This document shows positions 26,697 to 35,660 of a DNA stretch of 64,000 nucleotides, in pieces. The DNA is from an uncultured Bacteroidales bacterium (GTDB lineage: Bacteria > Bacteroidota > Bacteroidia > Bacteroidales > Bacteroidaceae), in assembly GCA_902775375.1 (NCBI GenBank), contig CACYLU010000001.1:315447-379446 (forward strand), read 5' to 3'. The first letter of the stretch is position 1, and the number at the start of each line of letters is the position of its first letter. The position numbers were made by a program, and so were the translations under genes. Below the pieces are notes generated by a model, which was not told the DNA's origin, searched no databases, and saw nothing but the letters and a program-made list of their open reading frames with translations.

Positions 26697-26721
26697 TATC
26701 TTTGTAACCGTGTTCGGTTAC
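26697..26721 (+). promoter_or_regulatory. nrdD promoter -7 element overlapped by a perfect dyad
   Basis: TATCTTTG at 26697-26704 matches the -7 motif; upstream TTGG (26670-26673) is only a weak -33. Starting on the last G of the -7 box is a perfect inverted repeat, GTAACCG-TGTT-CGGTTAC (26704-26721), which covers the likely transcription start near 26711. A repressor bound there would block the promoter. A second, looser repeat CGGGAAA/TTTCCCG (26728-26734 and 26761-26767) follows in the leader. Confidence 0.6.
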
Positions 26722-26822
26722 CCAAAACGGGAAACATTTGAGCGAATATTTTAGAAAAAATTTCCCGAAACTGGAAACTTCTGATAATAGTTACCATGAA
26801 AAATAATACAATATCAGATATA

Positions 26823-28922
26823 ATGGAGATTAAGAATTTTACAATTACCAAGCGTGATGGATCTAAAGATCGCTTCTCTTTAGACAAGATTATGAATGCC
26901 ATAGTCAAAGCATTCGAAAGTGTGGAACAACCTGCAGATTTAGGTACTATTTCAAAGATTTTGAGCCATTTGGACATGCATGACGATATTAAAGTAGAAG
27001 ATATCCAAAACCAAGTGGAAGAAGCGTTAATGCGCGAAGGATTCTATAAGGTGGCTAAATCTTTCATGCTGTATCGACAACAGCACTCAGAAGACAGAGA
27101 GACACTTGCCAAGTTGCAATTTTTGGCAGATTATTGTGAATCTGTGAATGCTGCATCTGGCTCAAAGTATGACGCAAATGCAAATGTTGAGCATAAAAAT
27201 ATTGCAACTTTAATTGGTGAGTTGCCCAAGTCTAATTTTATCCGTTTGAATCGTCGTCTGCTTACTGACCGTATTAAAAAGATGTATGGTAAGCAGTTGG
27301 CTGATGAATATATTGACAAATTAACGCACCACTTTATATATAAGAATGACGAGACAAGCTTGGCTAACTATTGTGCTTCCATCACTATGTATCCTTGGCT
27401 GATTGGTGGTACCATCTCTATTGGCGGTAATAGTACGGCACCAACTAACCTCAAGAGTTTCTGTGGCAGTTTTGTGAATATGGTGTTCATGGTTTCAAGT
27501 ATGTTGAGCGGAGCATGTGCTACTCCTGAGTTTCTGATGTACATGAATTATTTCATTGGCAAGGAATACGGTGAAGACTACTATAAACGTGCGAATGACT
27601 TGGCTGACCTTAGCTTAAAGAAACGCACTATTGACAAGGTTATTACCGATTGTTTTGAGCAGATTGTTTATACATTGAATCAACCTACAGGTGCTCGTAA
27701 TTATCAGGCTGTATTCTGGAATATTGCTTACTATGATAAGTATTATTTCGAAAGTATCTTTGGTGAGTTTTATTTCCCAGATGGCTCAAGACCGGATTGG
27801 GAAGGCCTTTCCTGGTTGCAGAAACGCTTCATGAAGTGGTTCAATAAAGAAAGAACTAAGACACTGCTTACTTTCCCCGTAGAAACTATGGCTTTGCTTA
27901 CTAATAAGGATGGGGAGTGTCTTGATCCTGAGTGGGGAGACTTTACTGCAGAAATGTATGCTGAAGGTCATTCGTTCTTTACTTATATGAGTGACAATGC
28001 TGACTCCTTGAGTTCTTGCTGCCGACTCCGTAATGAGATAACAGATAATGGATTCAGCTATACTTTAGGAGCAGGTGGCGTATCTACGGGTTCTAAGAGT
28101 GTGCTGACCATCAACCTTAATCGTTGTGTGCAGTATGCTGTGAACCATAAGTTGGATTATTTGGAATACTTAGGAACTATTATAGACCTTTGTCATAAGG
28201 TCCAGTTGGCGTACAATGAGAACCTTAAGGAGTTACAAGCACATGGTATGTTGCCGTTGTTTGATGCTGGCTATATCAATATTTCTCGCCAGTATCTCAC
28301 CATTGGTATCAATGGACTGGTGGAGGCTGCTGAGTTCATGGGGCTGAAAATTACTCCTAATGACGATTACCTTCACTTCGTTCAGGGTATCTTGGGCCTG
28401 ATTGAGAAATATAACAAGCAGTATCGTACCAAAGAGGTGATGTTCAACTGTGAGATGATTCCTGCAGAGAATGTGGGTGTTAAACATGCAAAGTGGGATC
28501 GTGAAGATGGTTACTTTGTGCCACGCGACTGTTACAACTCTTACTTCTACGTTGTGGAAGACGACTCTTTGACGATTTTAGATAAGTTTAAGTTGCATGG
28601 TGCACCTTATATCGAACACCTAACTGGTGGTTCTGCGTTGCATATGAATCTTGAAGAGCATCTTAGCAAGAATCAGTATAAGCAGTTATTGAAGGTTGCT
28701 GCTAAAGAGGGTTGTAACTATTTCACATTTAACATACCTAATACTATTTGTAATGATTGCGGCACCATTGACAAACGTTATCTACATGAGTGCCCTCATT
28801 GCCATTCAAAGAACATTGATTATATGACTCGTATTATTGGTTACCTGAAGAGAGTGAGCAACTTCTCACAGCAACGTCAGGAAGAGGCTGCCCGAAGATA
28901 CTATGCATCAGTTGATAAATAA
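26823..28922 (+). CDS. nrdD: Anaerobic ribonucleoside-triphosphate reductase (class III), catalytic subunit
   Basis: This oxygen-sensitive glycyl-radical enzyme makes deoxynucleotides for DNA synthesis under anaerobiosis. From the ATG at 26823 it is 699 residues. An N-terminal ATP-cone (about 1-95, KRDGSKDRFSLDKIMNAI) senses ATP/dATP. The C-terminus carries a zinc site (CNDCG and CPHCHSK) and the glycyl-radical loop RIIGYLKRVSNFS, with the radical Gly near 673. An ATG at 26796 is possible but adds residues outside the ATP-cone start. The activase nrdG follows after an intercistronic hairpin. A dyad over the promoter suggests a dedicated repressor. Confidence 0.95.
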   Translation: MEIKNFTITKRDGSKDRFSLDKIMNAIVKAFESVEQPADLGTISKILSHLDMHDDIKVEDIQNQVEEALMREGFYKVAKSFMLYRQQHSEDRETLAKLQFLADYCESVNAASGSKYDANANVEHKNIATLIGELPKSNFIRLNRRLLTDRIKKMYGKQLADEYIDKLTHHFIYKNDETSLANYCASITMYPWLIGGTISIGGNSTAPTNLKSFCGSFVNMVFMVSSMLSGACATPEFLMYMNYFIGKEYGEDYYKRANDLADLSLKKRTIDKVITDCFEQIVYTLNQPTGARNYQAVFWNIAYYDKYYFESIFGEFYFPDGSRPDWEGLSWLQKRFMKWFNKERTKTLLTFPVETMALLTNKDGECLDPEWGDFTAEMYAEGHSFFTYMSDNADSLSSCCRLRNEITDNGFSYTLGAGGVSTGSKSVLTINLNRCVQYAVNHKLDYLEYLGTIIDLCHKVQLAYNENLKELQAHGMLPLFDAGYINISRQYLTIGINGLVEAAEFMGLKITPNDDYLHFVQGILGLIEKYNKQYRTKEVMFNCEMIPAENVGVKHAKWDREDGYFVPRDCYNSYFYVVEDDSLTILDKFKLHGAPYIEHLTGGSALHMNLEEHLSKNQYKQLLKVAAKEGCNYFTFNIPNTICNDCGTIDKRYLHECPHCHSKNIDYMTRIIGYLKRVSNFSQQRQEEAARRYYASVDK

Positions 28923-28959
28923 TGCTAGATCAAAGATAGATTAAACGTTTAAGAAGTGT

Positions 28960-28981
28960 CCTCCCCTTTTGTTAGGGGAGG
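28960..28981 (+). promoter_or_regulatory. Intercistronic hairpin between nrdD and nrdG
   Basis: CCTCCCCT (28960-28967) and AGGGGAGG (28974-28981) form a perfect 8-bp stem with a 6-base loop. No T-run follows, so it is more likely a stability or processing element than a full terminator. Confidence 0.6.
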
Positions 28982-29004
28982 GCATTTCAATGAAAGGAAG
29001 AGTC

Positions 29005-29472
29005 ATGTTGAAATATGTTAATACAGACGTTGTATTTCAAGAAATTCCAGATGAGGTAACTCTTGCCATTAATATTTCAAATTGTCCATGCCATTGCCCA
29101 GGATGTCATAGCCGCTATTTGTGGGAAGATATCGGATTGTCATTGGATACCGAGGCGATAGATGCCTTTATAATTAAATATGGGAAGAGTATTACTTGTT
29201 TGGCTTTTATGGGTGGTGATAGCGATCCTAAGGCTATTAACCTTTTAGCGCAATATATCCATGAGAAGTATCCGCAGTATAAAGTAGGGTGGTATAGTGG
29301 CCGACTGCGCATCCCTTCTGTTGTAAATAGGAAGGATTTTGATTACATCAAAATTGGGCCGTATATACGGCATTTAGGACCTTTGGGTAATCCTACTACT
29401 AATCAAAGAATGTATAGGCAGAATGACACAGGCACGTTTGATGATATTACTGAAAGATTTTGGAGGAAATGA
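29005..29472 (+). CDS. nrdG: Anaerobic ribonucleotide reductase-activating protein
   Basis: NrdG is a radical-SAM activase that generates the glycyl radical on NrdD. From the ATG at 29005 it is 155 residues. The radical-SAM cluster motif is CPCHCPGC (C-x3-C-x2-C), followed by the SAM-binding FMGGDSDP. The start at 29005 (MLKYVNTD) matches the usual family N-terminus and has AAGGAAG at a good distance upstream, unusual for this phylum; ATG 28990 is an in-frame alternative. It lies 82 bases after nrdD in the same unit. Its last codons form one arm of the terminator shared with topA. Confidence 0.9.
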   Translation: MLKYVNTDVVFQEIPDEVTLAINISNCPCHCPGCHSRYLWEDIGLSLDTEAIDAFIIKYGKSITCLAFMGGDSDPKAINLLAQYIHEKYPQYKVGWYSGRLRIPSVVNRKDFDYIKIGPYIRHLGPLGNPTTNQRMYRQNDTGTFDDITERFWRK

Positions 29473-29509
29473 AGAGAGGCGGATAATACATCCGCCTCTC
29501 TTCATTTCC
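29465..29509. terminator. 20-bp perfect stem between nrdG and topA
   Basis: Arms at 29465-29484 and 29490-29509 are perfectly complementary over 20 bases with a 5-base loop. The left arm includes the nrdG stop codon, and the right arm reaches the first base of the topA stop. Neither side has a strong T-run. Confidence 0.75.
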
Positions 29510-31872
29510 TATTTCCGTTTACGAGTAACTCTTGTTGTTGTTCTCCCATCAGCACCGGCTGTCTCTTTTATTCCTTTGCGCTGCTCCTCCTTGGACATAA
29601 TATCCTTGCATGCTTCTAAAGAAAGAGTGGAGGGATCTTTTACGGTCTTAGGTATTTTGTAATTGACGCCATTGTAGGTTATATATGGCCCATAGCGCCC
29701 ATCCATGATTTCCATACTAGGTTCTTCATCAAATTTCTTGAGGTGTCTCTTGGCATCGCTGTCTTTTTTGTCCTTCAATAATTCTATTGCTTCTTCCAAT
29801 GTAATTTCTAAAGGATCGAGTGCCTTTGGTACTGAAACATAAGACTTTTCGTAATGTATGTAAGGACCAAACTTGCCTGCACCTACAGTAACTGTCATCC
29901 CTTCGTATTCACCGAGTAGGCGAGGCAACTTAAACAGGTCGAGGGCTTCTTCCAGCGTAATTGTTTCTATCGACATATTTTTCTTTAACTGGGCAAAGCG
30001 TGGTTTTACAGGATCTTCTGCGGAACCTATTTGTGCCATTGGACCAAAACGTCCAATCTTTACACTTACTGGTTTGCCTGTTTTGGGGTCTTTCCCTAAG
30101 ACTCTTTCACCTACCTTGTGTTCACCTTTTTGAGCAGTGGCCTTTTCTACCATCGGATGGAATTCTTTGTAGAAAGAACGCATTGCGTCAGTCCATTCTT
30201 CCTTTCCCTCTGCTATATCATCAAACTCTTTCTCAACATTAGCTGTAAAATTATAATCCAGAATCCTCGGAAAATTGCCATTGAGAAAGTCATTAACCAC
30301 AGTCCCGATGTCAGTAGGTAGCAACTTGCCCTTTTCCACTCCTGCCATTTCTGTCCCAGTTTTTGCTGTGATTTTGTTACCAGTAAGGTTGATGATTTGG
30401 AAGTTACGCTTAAAACCTGGCTTGTCACCTTTTATCACATACTCACGCTGTTGTATGGTTGAGATAGTTGGGGCGTAGGTTGAAGGACGACCGATACCTA
30501 ATTCTTCCAATTTATGTACTAAGCCAGCTTCTGTATATCGAGTAGGTTGTTGGCTGAAACGTTCAGTAGCGCATATGCTTTTGCGACTTACAATTTGTCC
30601 TTTAGTTACAGAAGGCAACTGACGAATCTCATCCTCTACTGTATCATCTTCGGTTGATTCATGATACACTTTTAAGAAACCATCGAATTTCACTACTTCG
30701 CCGGTAGCAACAAACTGTTCGGTATCGTTGTCCATACTGATTGTTACTATAGTTCTTTCTAGATCAGCTTCAGCCATCTGTGATGCGATGGTCCGTTTCC
30801 AAATTAGGTCATATAAGCGTTTCTCTGCCCCTGTACCTTCAATGGTAGCATTTTCTATATAAGTAGGGCGTATAGCCTCATGTGCTTCTTGAGCACCTTT
30901 TGCTTTAGTAGTAAACTGGCGATTGTGAACGTACTTATCACCCATTTGTTCAGCAATGACTTTGCGGCTTGTGTTAATGGCGAGGCTGCTTAGGTTCACA
31001 GAGTCGGTACGCATGTAGGTAATCTTACCAGATTCATACAATCCTTGCGCTAAACGCATGGTCTGAGCAACAGATAGACCTAATTTTCGACTGGCTTCCT
31101 GTTGCAGTGTACTGGTAGTAAAAGGTGGGGCAGGATATTTCTTCACAGGGTGCTTTTCTATCCCGCTGATAGTGAACTTCGCATTTTTGCAGTTTTCTAA
31201 AAACAGCATTGTCTCTTTTTCTGAAGGGAATCGTTTTCCTAACTCAGCCTTTAGATTACAGGTCTTACCATCTTTGTCTTCCCAGATAAAGTCAGCAGTC
31301 ACACGGAAAGCAGCTTTTGGCTGGAAAGCCTGTATCTCACGCTCACGTTCTACAATTAGCTTCACGGTTACGCTCTGCACACGACCTGCGGATAGTGACG
31401 GTTTTACTTTTTTCCAAAGCACAGGTGAAAGTTCAAAGCCTACGATTCTGTCAAGTACCCTACGTGCTTGCTGGGCATTTACTAAGTTGATATCAATGTC
31501 GCGAGGCTCTTCTATGGCCTTCAATATCGCGTCTTTGGTAATCTCGTGGAACACGATACGTCTGGTGTTCTCTGGCTTTAGTTTCAGCACTTCCTGCAGA
31601 TGCCATGAAATAGCTTCTCCCTCACGGTCCTCATCAGAAGCGAGCCAAACCATATCAGCTTTCTCCACCTGTGACATCAGTTTACTCACTACCTCTTTCT
31701 TGTCCTCTGGGATTTCATATACAGGGGTAAAAGTATCTATGTCTATACTGAATGTCTTCTTCTTCAGGTCTCTGATATGGCCGTAGCTTGGCATTACCTT
31801 GTAATCCTTTCCTAGGAATCTTTCTATGGTCTTTGCTTTAGCTGGTGACTCAACTATGACTAAGTTTTGCAT
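29509..31872 (-). CDS. topA: DNA topoisomerase I
   Basis: This type IA topoisomerase relaxes negative supercoils. The 787 residues open with the TOPRIM domain (VIVESPAKAKTIERFLG, and SDEDREGE at 79-86 for metal binding). The catalytic tyrosine is Tyr286 in ITYMRTDSVNLS. SAGRVQS near 161-167 is the conserved arginine region. The C-terminal third carries repeated basic modules (KIGRFGPMAQIG, GKFGPYIHY, GRYGPYITY) without zinc-finger cysteines, as in Bacteroidetes TopA. The gene starts 27 bases after argS ends and is probably transcribed from the argS promoter. Confidence 0.95.
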   Translation of the reverse strand: MQNLVIVESPAKAKTIERFLGKDYKVMPSYGHIRDLKKKTFSIDIDTFTPVYEIPEDKKEVVSKLMSQVEKADMVWLASDEDREGEAISWHLQEVLKLKPENTRRIVFHEITKDAILKAIEEPRDIDINLVNAQQARRVLDRIVGFELSPVLWKKVKPSLSAGRVQSVTVKLIVEREREIQAFQPKAAFRVTADFIWEDKDGKTCNLKAELGKRFPSEKETMLFLENCKNAKFTISGIEKHPVKKYPAPPFTTSTLQQEASRKLGLSVAQTMRLAQGLYESGKITYMRTDSVNLSSLAINTSRKVIAEQMGDKYVHNRQFTTKAKGAQEAHEAIRPTYIENATIEGTGAEKRLYDLIWKRTIASQMAEADLERTIVTISMDNDTEQFVATGEVVKFDGFLKVYHESTEDDTVEDEIRQLPSVTKGQIVSRKSICATERFSQQPTRYTEAGLVHKLEELGIGRPSTYAPTISTIQQREYVIKGDKPGFKRNFQIINLTGNKITAKTGTEMAGVEKGKLLPTDIGTVVNDFLNGNFPRILDYNFTANVEKEFDDIAEGKEEWTDAMRSFYKEFHPMVEKATAQKGEHKVGERVLGKDPKTGKPVSVKIGRFGPMAQIGSAEDPVKPRFAQLKKNMSIETITLEEALDLFKLPRLLGEYEGMTVTVGAGKFGPYIHYEKSYVSVPKALDPLEITLEEAIELLKDKKDSDAKRHLKKFDEEPSMEIMDGRYGPYITYNGVNYKIPKTVKDPSTLSLEACKDIMSKEEQRKGIKETAGADGRTTTRVTRKRK

Positions 31873-31899
31873 AATTATTATTTAAAAAATAAAGTCTAT

Positions 31900-33693
31900 T
31901 TACATTCTTTCTGGAACCTCTATCCCGAGTAAGCTCATGGCCAGTTTTATAACTTTTGCCACATTAGCTGATAGGGCCAAACGGAACAATTTGACTTGTT
32001 CGTTCTCCTCTCGCAGAATACTAAAATCGTGATAGAATTGGTTGAATTCCTTCACCAAATCATAAGCATAGTTGGCTATTTCTGATGGGCTATAGTCTTT
32101 TGCCGCTTCAGCAATGGTAACAGGGAATTCTGCCAGATGTTGTATCAGACTTTCTTCCTTCTCGTTCAGCTGAATATCATGATTCAGTTCAGTAGGGATT
32201 ATGATCCCTGCCTCAGCTGCCTTGCGTAAAACCGACTGTATGCGAGCATAGGTGTATTGGATGAATGGCCCTGTATTTCCGTTGAAGTCGATAGACTCTT
32301 CTGGATTAAATGTCATGTTTTTACGGGCATCCACCTTTAAAATAAAGTACTTCAGTGCGCCCATTCCTACAATGCGGGCAATCTCAGCTGCCTCTTTCTT
32401 GGTCAACCCGTCCAACTTACCTAATTCCAGAGATGTCTGCTGAGCTGTAGCTACCATCTCGTCCATCAGGTCATCGGCATCTACTACCGTACCCTCACGG
32501 CTCTTCATCTTGCCGTTAGGAAGTTCCACCATGCCGTAAGAGAAATGAATAAGGTCTTTTCCCCACTTGAATCCAAGTTTGTCGAGCAGAATACTCAATA
32601 CCTGGAAATGATAATTCTGTTCATTACCTACTACATAAATCATCTGATCGATGGGGTAGTCATTGAAACGTTGTTGTGCAGTACCAATGTCCTGAGTCAT
32701 ATATACTGATGTCCCATCTGAACGCAATAACAACTTATGGTCAAGCCCTTCTGCCGTCAAGTCAGCCCAAACAGAGCCGTCCTCCTTCCTGTAGAACAAA
32801 CCTTTATCCAGACCTTCCAGCACTTTCTTCTTGCCGTCAATATAGGTGTTTGATTCATAGTATATTTTGTCGAATGAGACACCCATACGCCTGTAGGTTT
32901 CATCAAAGCCGGCATATACCCAGCTATTCATCTTTTCCCACAAAGCACGTACTTCTGGGTCACCTGCTTCCCATTTCACCAACATCTCATGAGCCTCTTT
33001 GATGAGGGGAGAGTTGGCCTCGGCCTCCTCCTTACTCATACCCTGTTTCATCATCTCTTCAACCTCTGCTTTATAATGCTTGTCGAATGCTACATAGTAG
33101 TCACCTATTAGATGGTCGCCTTTTTTGCCTGCTGTTTCAGGGGTCTCTCCGTTACCCCATTTCAACCAAGCCAACATAGATTTGCAGATATGTATACCAC
33201 GGTCGTTCACGATGTTGGTCTTAACTACTTTATTACCGTTGGCTTGCATGATATTGGCAAGTGATGCACCCAGCAGGTTGTTTCTTACATGTCCAAGATG
33301 CAGAGGCTTATTGGTGTTAGGAGAAGAATACTCAATCATTACTAGTGGTGATTGCTCTGTAGCCTTGCGGAAACCGTATTGCGACTGCCTGTTGATGTCA
33401 GCCAGCATTTCTATCCATTCTGATGAGGCAATAGTCAGGTTTAAGAAGCCCTTTATTACATTGAAGGATGCCACGGCAGGCTGGTTGGCTACGAGGTACT
33501 CACCAATCTCCTGTGCTGTTTGTTCCGGTTTTTTCTTAGATAGTTTCAGGAAAGGAAATACCACTAAAGTAAGGTGGCCTTCAAATTCCTTCTTTGTCTT
33601 CTGTAATTGAATAAGATTTGCGGGAGCTGCTTCCCCGTACAATGATTGGATTGCTTCCGCAATCGAACTGGTCAGTTTCTCATTGATCTTCAT
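31900..33693 (-). CDS. argS: Arginyl-tRNA synthetase
   Basis: This class I synthetase charges tRNA-Arg. The 597 residues have the N-terminal ArgRS-specific domain (about 1-95), the HIGH-type motif in NTNKPLHLGHVRNN near 131-144, and a catalytic core with YVVGNEQNYHFQ, then KMKSREGTVV, the KMSKS-region equivalent. The C-terminal anticodon-binding DALR domain ends VAKVIKLAMSLLGIEVPERM. A full consensus promoter lies 20 bases upstream. topA follows after 27 bases. Confidence 0.95.
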   Translation of the reverse strand: MKINEKLTSSIAEAIQSLYGEAAPANLIQLQKTKKEFEGHLTLVVFPFLKLSKKKPEQTAQEIGEYLVANQPAVASFNVIKGFLNLTIASSEWIEMLADINRQSQYGFRKATEQSPLVMIEYSSPNTNKPLHLGHVRNNLLGASLANIMQANGNKVVKTNIVNDRGIHICKSMLAWLKWGNGETPETAGKKGDHLIGDYYVAFDKHYKAEVEEMMKQGMSKEEAEANSPLIKEAHEMLVKWEAGDPEVRALWEKMNSWVYAGFDETYRRMGVSFDKIYYESNTYIDGKKKVLEGLDKGLFYRKEDGSVWADLTAEGLDHKLLLRSDGTSVYMTQDIGTAQQRFNDYPIDQMIYVVGNEQNYHFQVLSILLDKLGFKWGKDLIHFSYGMVELPNGKMKSREGTVVDADDLMDEMVATAQQTSLELGKLDGLTKKEAAEIARIVGMGALKYFILKVDARKNMTFNPEESIDFNGNTGPFIQYTYARIQSVLRKAAEAGIIIPTELNHDIQLNEKEESLIQHLAEFPVTIAEAAKDYSPSEIANYAYDLVKEFNQFYHDFSILREENEQVKLFRLALSANVAKVIKLAMSLLGIEVPERM

Positions 33694-33713
33694 GCTTCCA
33701 ATAATTTTGGCTG

Positions 33714-33744
33714 CAAAGATAGTGTAAAGCAGAAAACCAGCAAA
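33714..33744 (-). promoter_or_regulatory. argS-topA promoter
   Basis: On the minus strand TTTG (33744-33741) and TATCTTTG (33721-33714) are 19 bases apart, a full consensus. The leader before the argS ATG is very short, under 20 bases. Confidence 0.8.
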
Positions 33745-33807
33745 ATTAATTAAGTTTTTTTTTAATAAGGTATATTCCTATCTTATAAAGATAGATTTTT
33801 TTAAAGA

Positions 33808-34734
33808 TTAAGATTTAAAATCTCCAGTAAGGGTACGTTTGATACGTCGCCATGCTTTTGCCCAAAATGAATTAGTACGGCCATAATATAGTTCAAACTG
33901 ATGACGGGCAAAGAGATTCTCTTCTATAATAGGTTCCATTGTTACTGGTATTGGGCGCTGCCAGAGATTACTATTGTAGAGATTACCCCCCCCACAATTG
34001 GTCCCACTATTGTCAAAGCCTTCATTCTGCACCAAAGAACGTCCCACATTCAGTGAGAGCATGTCGTCTAAAAATAAAGAGGCATTCCATCGTATAGCCC
34101 ATGAGTTGTTCAAACCAACAATTTGGCGACGCAACATACGTGTGAAACCATACTTACCATTGAAGTCAAATTGCTTCGTTAGCTTCCTATCTTCCAACTG
34201 CTGCAATAGTTGCTCACCGTTGGGGTTAAAATGTTGCCAGGCACGCTTCCAGGTGGCCCAACCCCAACTCCCCGTCCATTTGATAAGGAAGGTTATCGGC
34301 ATGTCTGGACTGTTTATAAAGTCGCAAGCCTGTATATGTCCAACTCGTATTTCGTCTTTATATACCTCTAAGGCATCGTTCATGAATTGCAGGAAGTAGG
34401 GTGCCACTACCAGATCGTCTTCCACCACAATCACCCTCTCATAGTCTTCCACAAAACGAGATACTGCCTCTATGATGTTATCGGCAAGGCCCCAATTCTT
34501 GCCTCGCTCAATGATGGTGACGCTGTTGAATGACTTTCGGTCATGATGTTGTTCATAATATGTAAGGAAATCTCTTACTTCCTGCACACTTTCTTCGGCA
34601 TCAGGGTTCTTGGCACCATCAGAAATAATATACAGATCACTTTCTTTGGCAAGTGTGTTGCGTTGCAGGCTGTCTAGGCAACGCTTTAGGTGCTCTAAGC
34701 GGTTGTAGGCGAAAACAAGGATCGGGGCTAACAT
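33808..34734 (-). CDS. GT-A fold glycosyltransferase with an eight-G tract
   Basis: This is a nucleotide-sugar glycosyltransferase, probably acting on a surface glycan. The 308 residues start with PILVFAYNRLEHLKRCLDSL. The metal-binding EDDL is at 105-108 in VIVVEDDLVVAP. GSWGWATWKRAW near 155-166 is typical of GnT-I-like/GT2-related sugar transferases of Bacteroidota. The coding strand holds a run of eight G at 33993-33986, encoding Gly248-250; a one-base slip there would truncate or alter the last 60 residues. It is the last gene of the metG-flippase-glycosyltransferase unit, 17 bases after its neighbour. Donor and acceptor are unknown. Confidence 0.85.
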   Translation of the reverse strand: MLAPILVFAYNRLEHLKRCLDSLQRNTLAKESDLYIISDGAKNPDAEESVQEVRDFLTYYEQHHDRKSFNSVTIIERGKNWGLADNIIEAVSRFVEDYERVIVVEDDLVVAPYFLQFMNDALEVYKDEIRVGHIQACDFINSPDMPITFLIKWTGSWGWATWKRAWQHFNPNGEQLLQQLEDRKLTKQFDFNGKYGFTRMLRRQIVGLNNSWAIRWNASLFLDDMLSLNVGRSLVQNEGFDNSGTNCGGGNLYNSNLWQRPIPVTMEPIIEENLFARHQFELYYGRTNSFWAKAWRRIKRTLTGDFKS

Positions 34735-34751
34735 TGACCAGAGAATTAAAA

Positions 34752-35660
34752 CTATGTATTAATAGATGAGAACTTCGCCTTCTTACGAGCAATGATTACC
34801 AGCAGTGACTTGCCCAATAGTTGGAGGCTGATGTCTAAGAAAACTGAAAAATCTTTCCATTTGCCTTTTGTCATAGCTTGCAGGGCTTTCTTTACAGGGG
34901 CCAATACACCCATAGCAAATGCTTTGGCAAAATGATAGTTGATATTGGCATATTCCGATAAATGATAAACCTTCTCAGTGCGTAGGTAAATAGTACGATT
35001 AAATGGTCGTTGTGCCCTATCGTGATAGCCTAAAGCAGTAGGGACATAGCCTATCTGATAACCGTGATATTGCAATCGGTTCACATAGTCTTTATCTTCA
35101 CCATAATGGTAGAATAGGGGGGCGAACAATCCTACTTCCTTGATAACAGTAATAGGAATGTACCATATGGCAGCATTGATAAATTGGCAATTGAGGATGG
35201 AGGATTGAGAATAACCCATCTTTACTACTTTTTTACTAATGTAAGTAGCAAAGCCTGGATCCAGCTCGCTGCCATTTCCTGTCATGTGTATAGGTGAGAT
35301 AATACCAAATTCCGGATGCTGCAAACTTACTTCCATTAATTGAAGTAGTGCGCCAGGTGCTAACCAGGCATCCTGGTTAATGAGTAATACACCGTCATAC
35401 CCCTCGTCCATAGCTATCCGAATACCGATATTATTAGCTGCACCAAAGCCGAGGTTGTGTTTGTTGGCAATGAGTCGCACTTGTTGGTAGCGCTCATGAA
35501 TAGTGGAGATGGTCTCATCGGTTGAGGCATTGTCTACCACCAGTATATCGGTTAGCTGCGAACTTCCCAGCAACGAGGGCAGACAACGGTCAATCCACGG
35601 CATGAAATTGTAGGAAACAATGATGGAGAGAATGGGCTTTTGGTCATTATTCTTTTTCAT
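34752..35660 (-). CDS. Family 2 glycosyltransferase (rhamnosyltransferase-like)
   Basis: This is a GT2-type enzyme that would add a sugar to a lipid-linked surface glycan. The 302 residues show LSIIVSYNFMPWIDRCLPSL, DILVVDNASTDET near 39-51, HNLGFGAANNIG and the metal site LLINQDAWL near 93-101. A HYGEDKDYVNRL segment near 185-196 contains the catalytic-base ED pair seen in rhamnosyltransferases. Its start overlaps the end of the flippase gene by 14 bases, and the next glycosyltransferase follows closely. Confidence 0.88.
   Translation of the reverse strand: MKKNNDQKPILSIIVSYNFMPWIDRCLPSLLGSSQLTDILVVDNASTDETISTIHERYQQVRLIANKHNLGFGAANNIGIRIAMDEGYDGVLLINQDAWLAPGALLQLMEVSLQHPEFGIISPIHMTGNGSELDPGFATYISKKVVKMGYSQSSILNCQFINAAIWYIPITVIKEVGLFAPLFYHYGEDKDYVNRLQYHGYQIGYVPTALGYHDRAQRPFNRTIYLRTEKVYHLSEYANINYHFAKAFAMGVLAPVKKALQAMTKGKWKDFSVFLDISLQLLGKSLLVIIARKKAKFSSINT

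Noticed and set aside
26697..26822. The nrdD leader as a cobalamin or other riboswitch
   Set aside because: The dyad overlaps the promoter itself and the remaining leader is too short and lacks the conserved cores of known riboswitches.
31172..31786. A 204-codon open frame on the plus strand inside topA
   Set aside because: It is antisense to a conserved gene, has no promoter, and its translation is low-complexity (Ser-rich) without a recognisable domain.
16443..33781. A 19-base match (TAATAAGGTATATTC-type, 18 of 19 identical) at 16443-16461 and 33763-33781
   Set aside because: It is AT-rich, only two copies are seen and no element boundary or target duplication exists; chance similarity is plausible.
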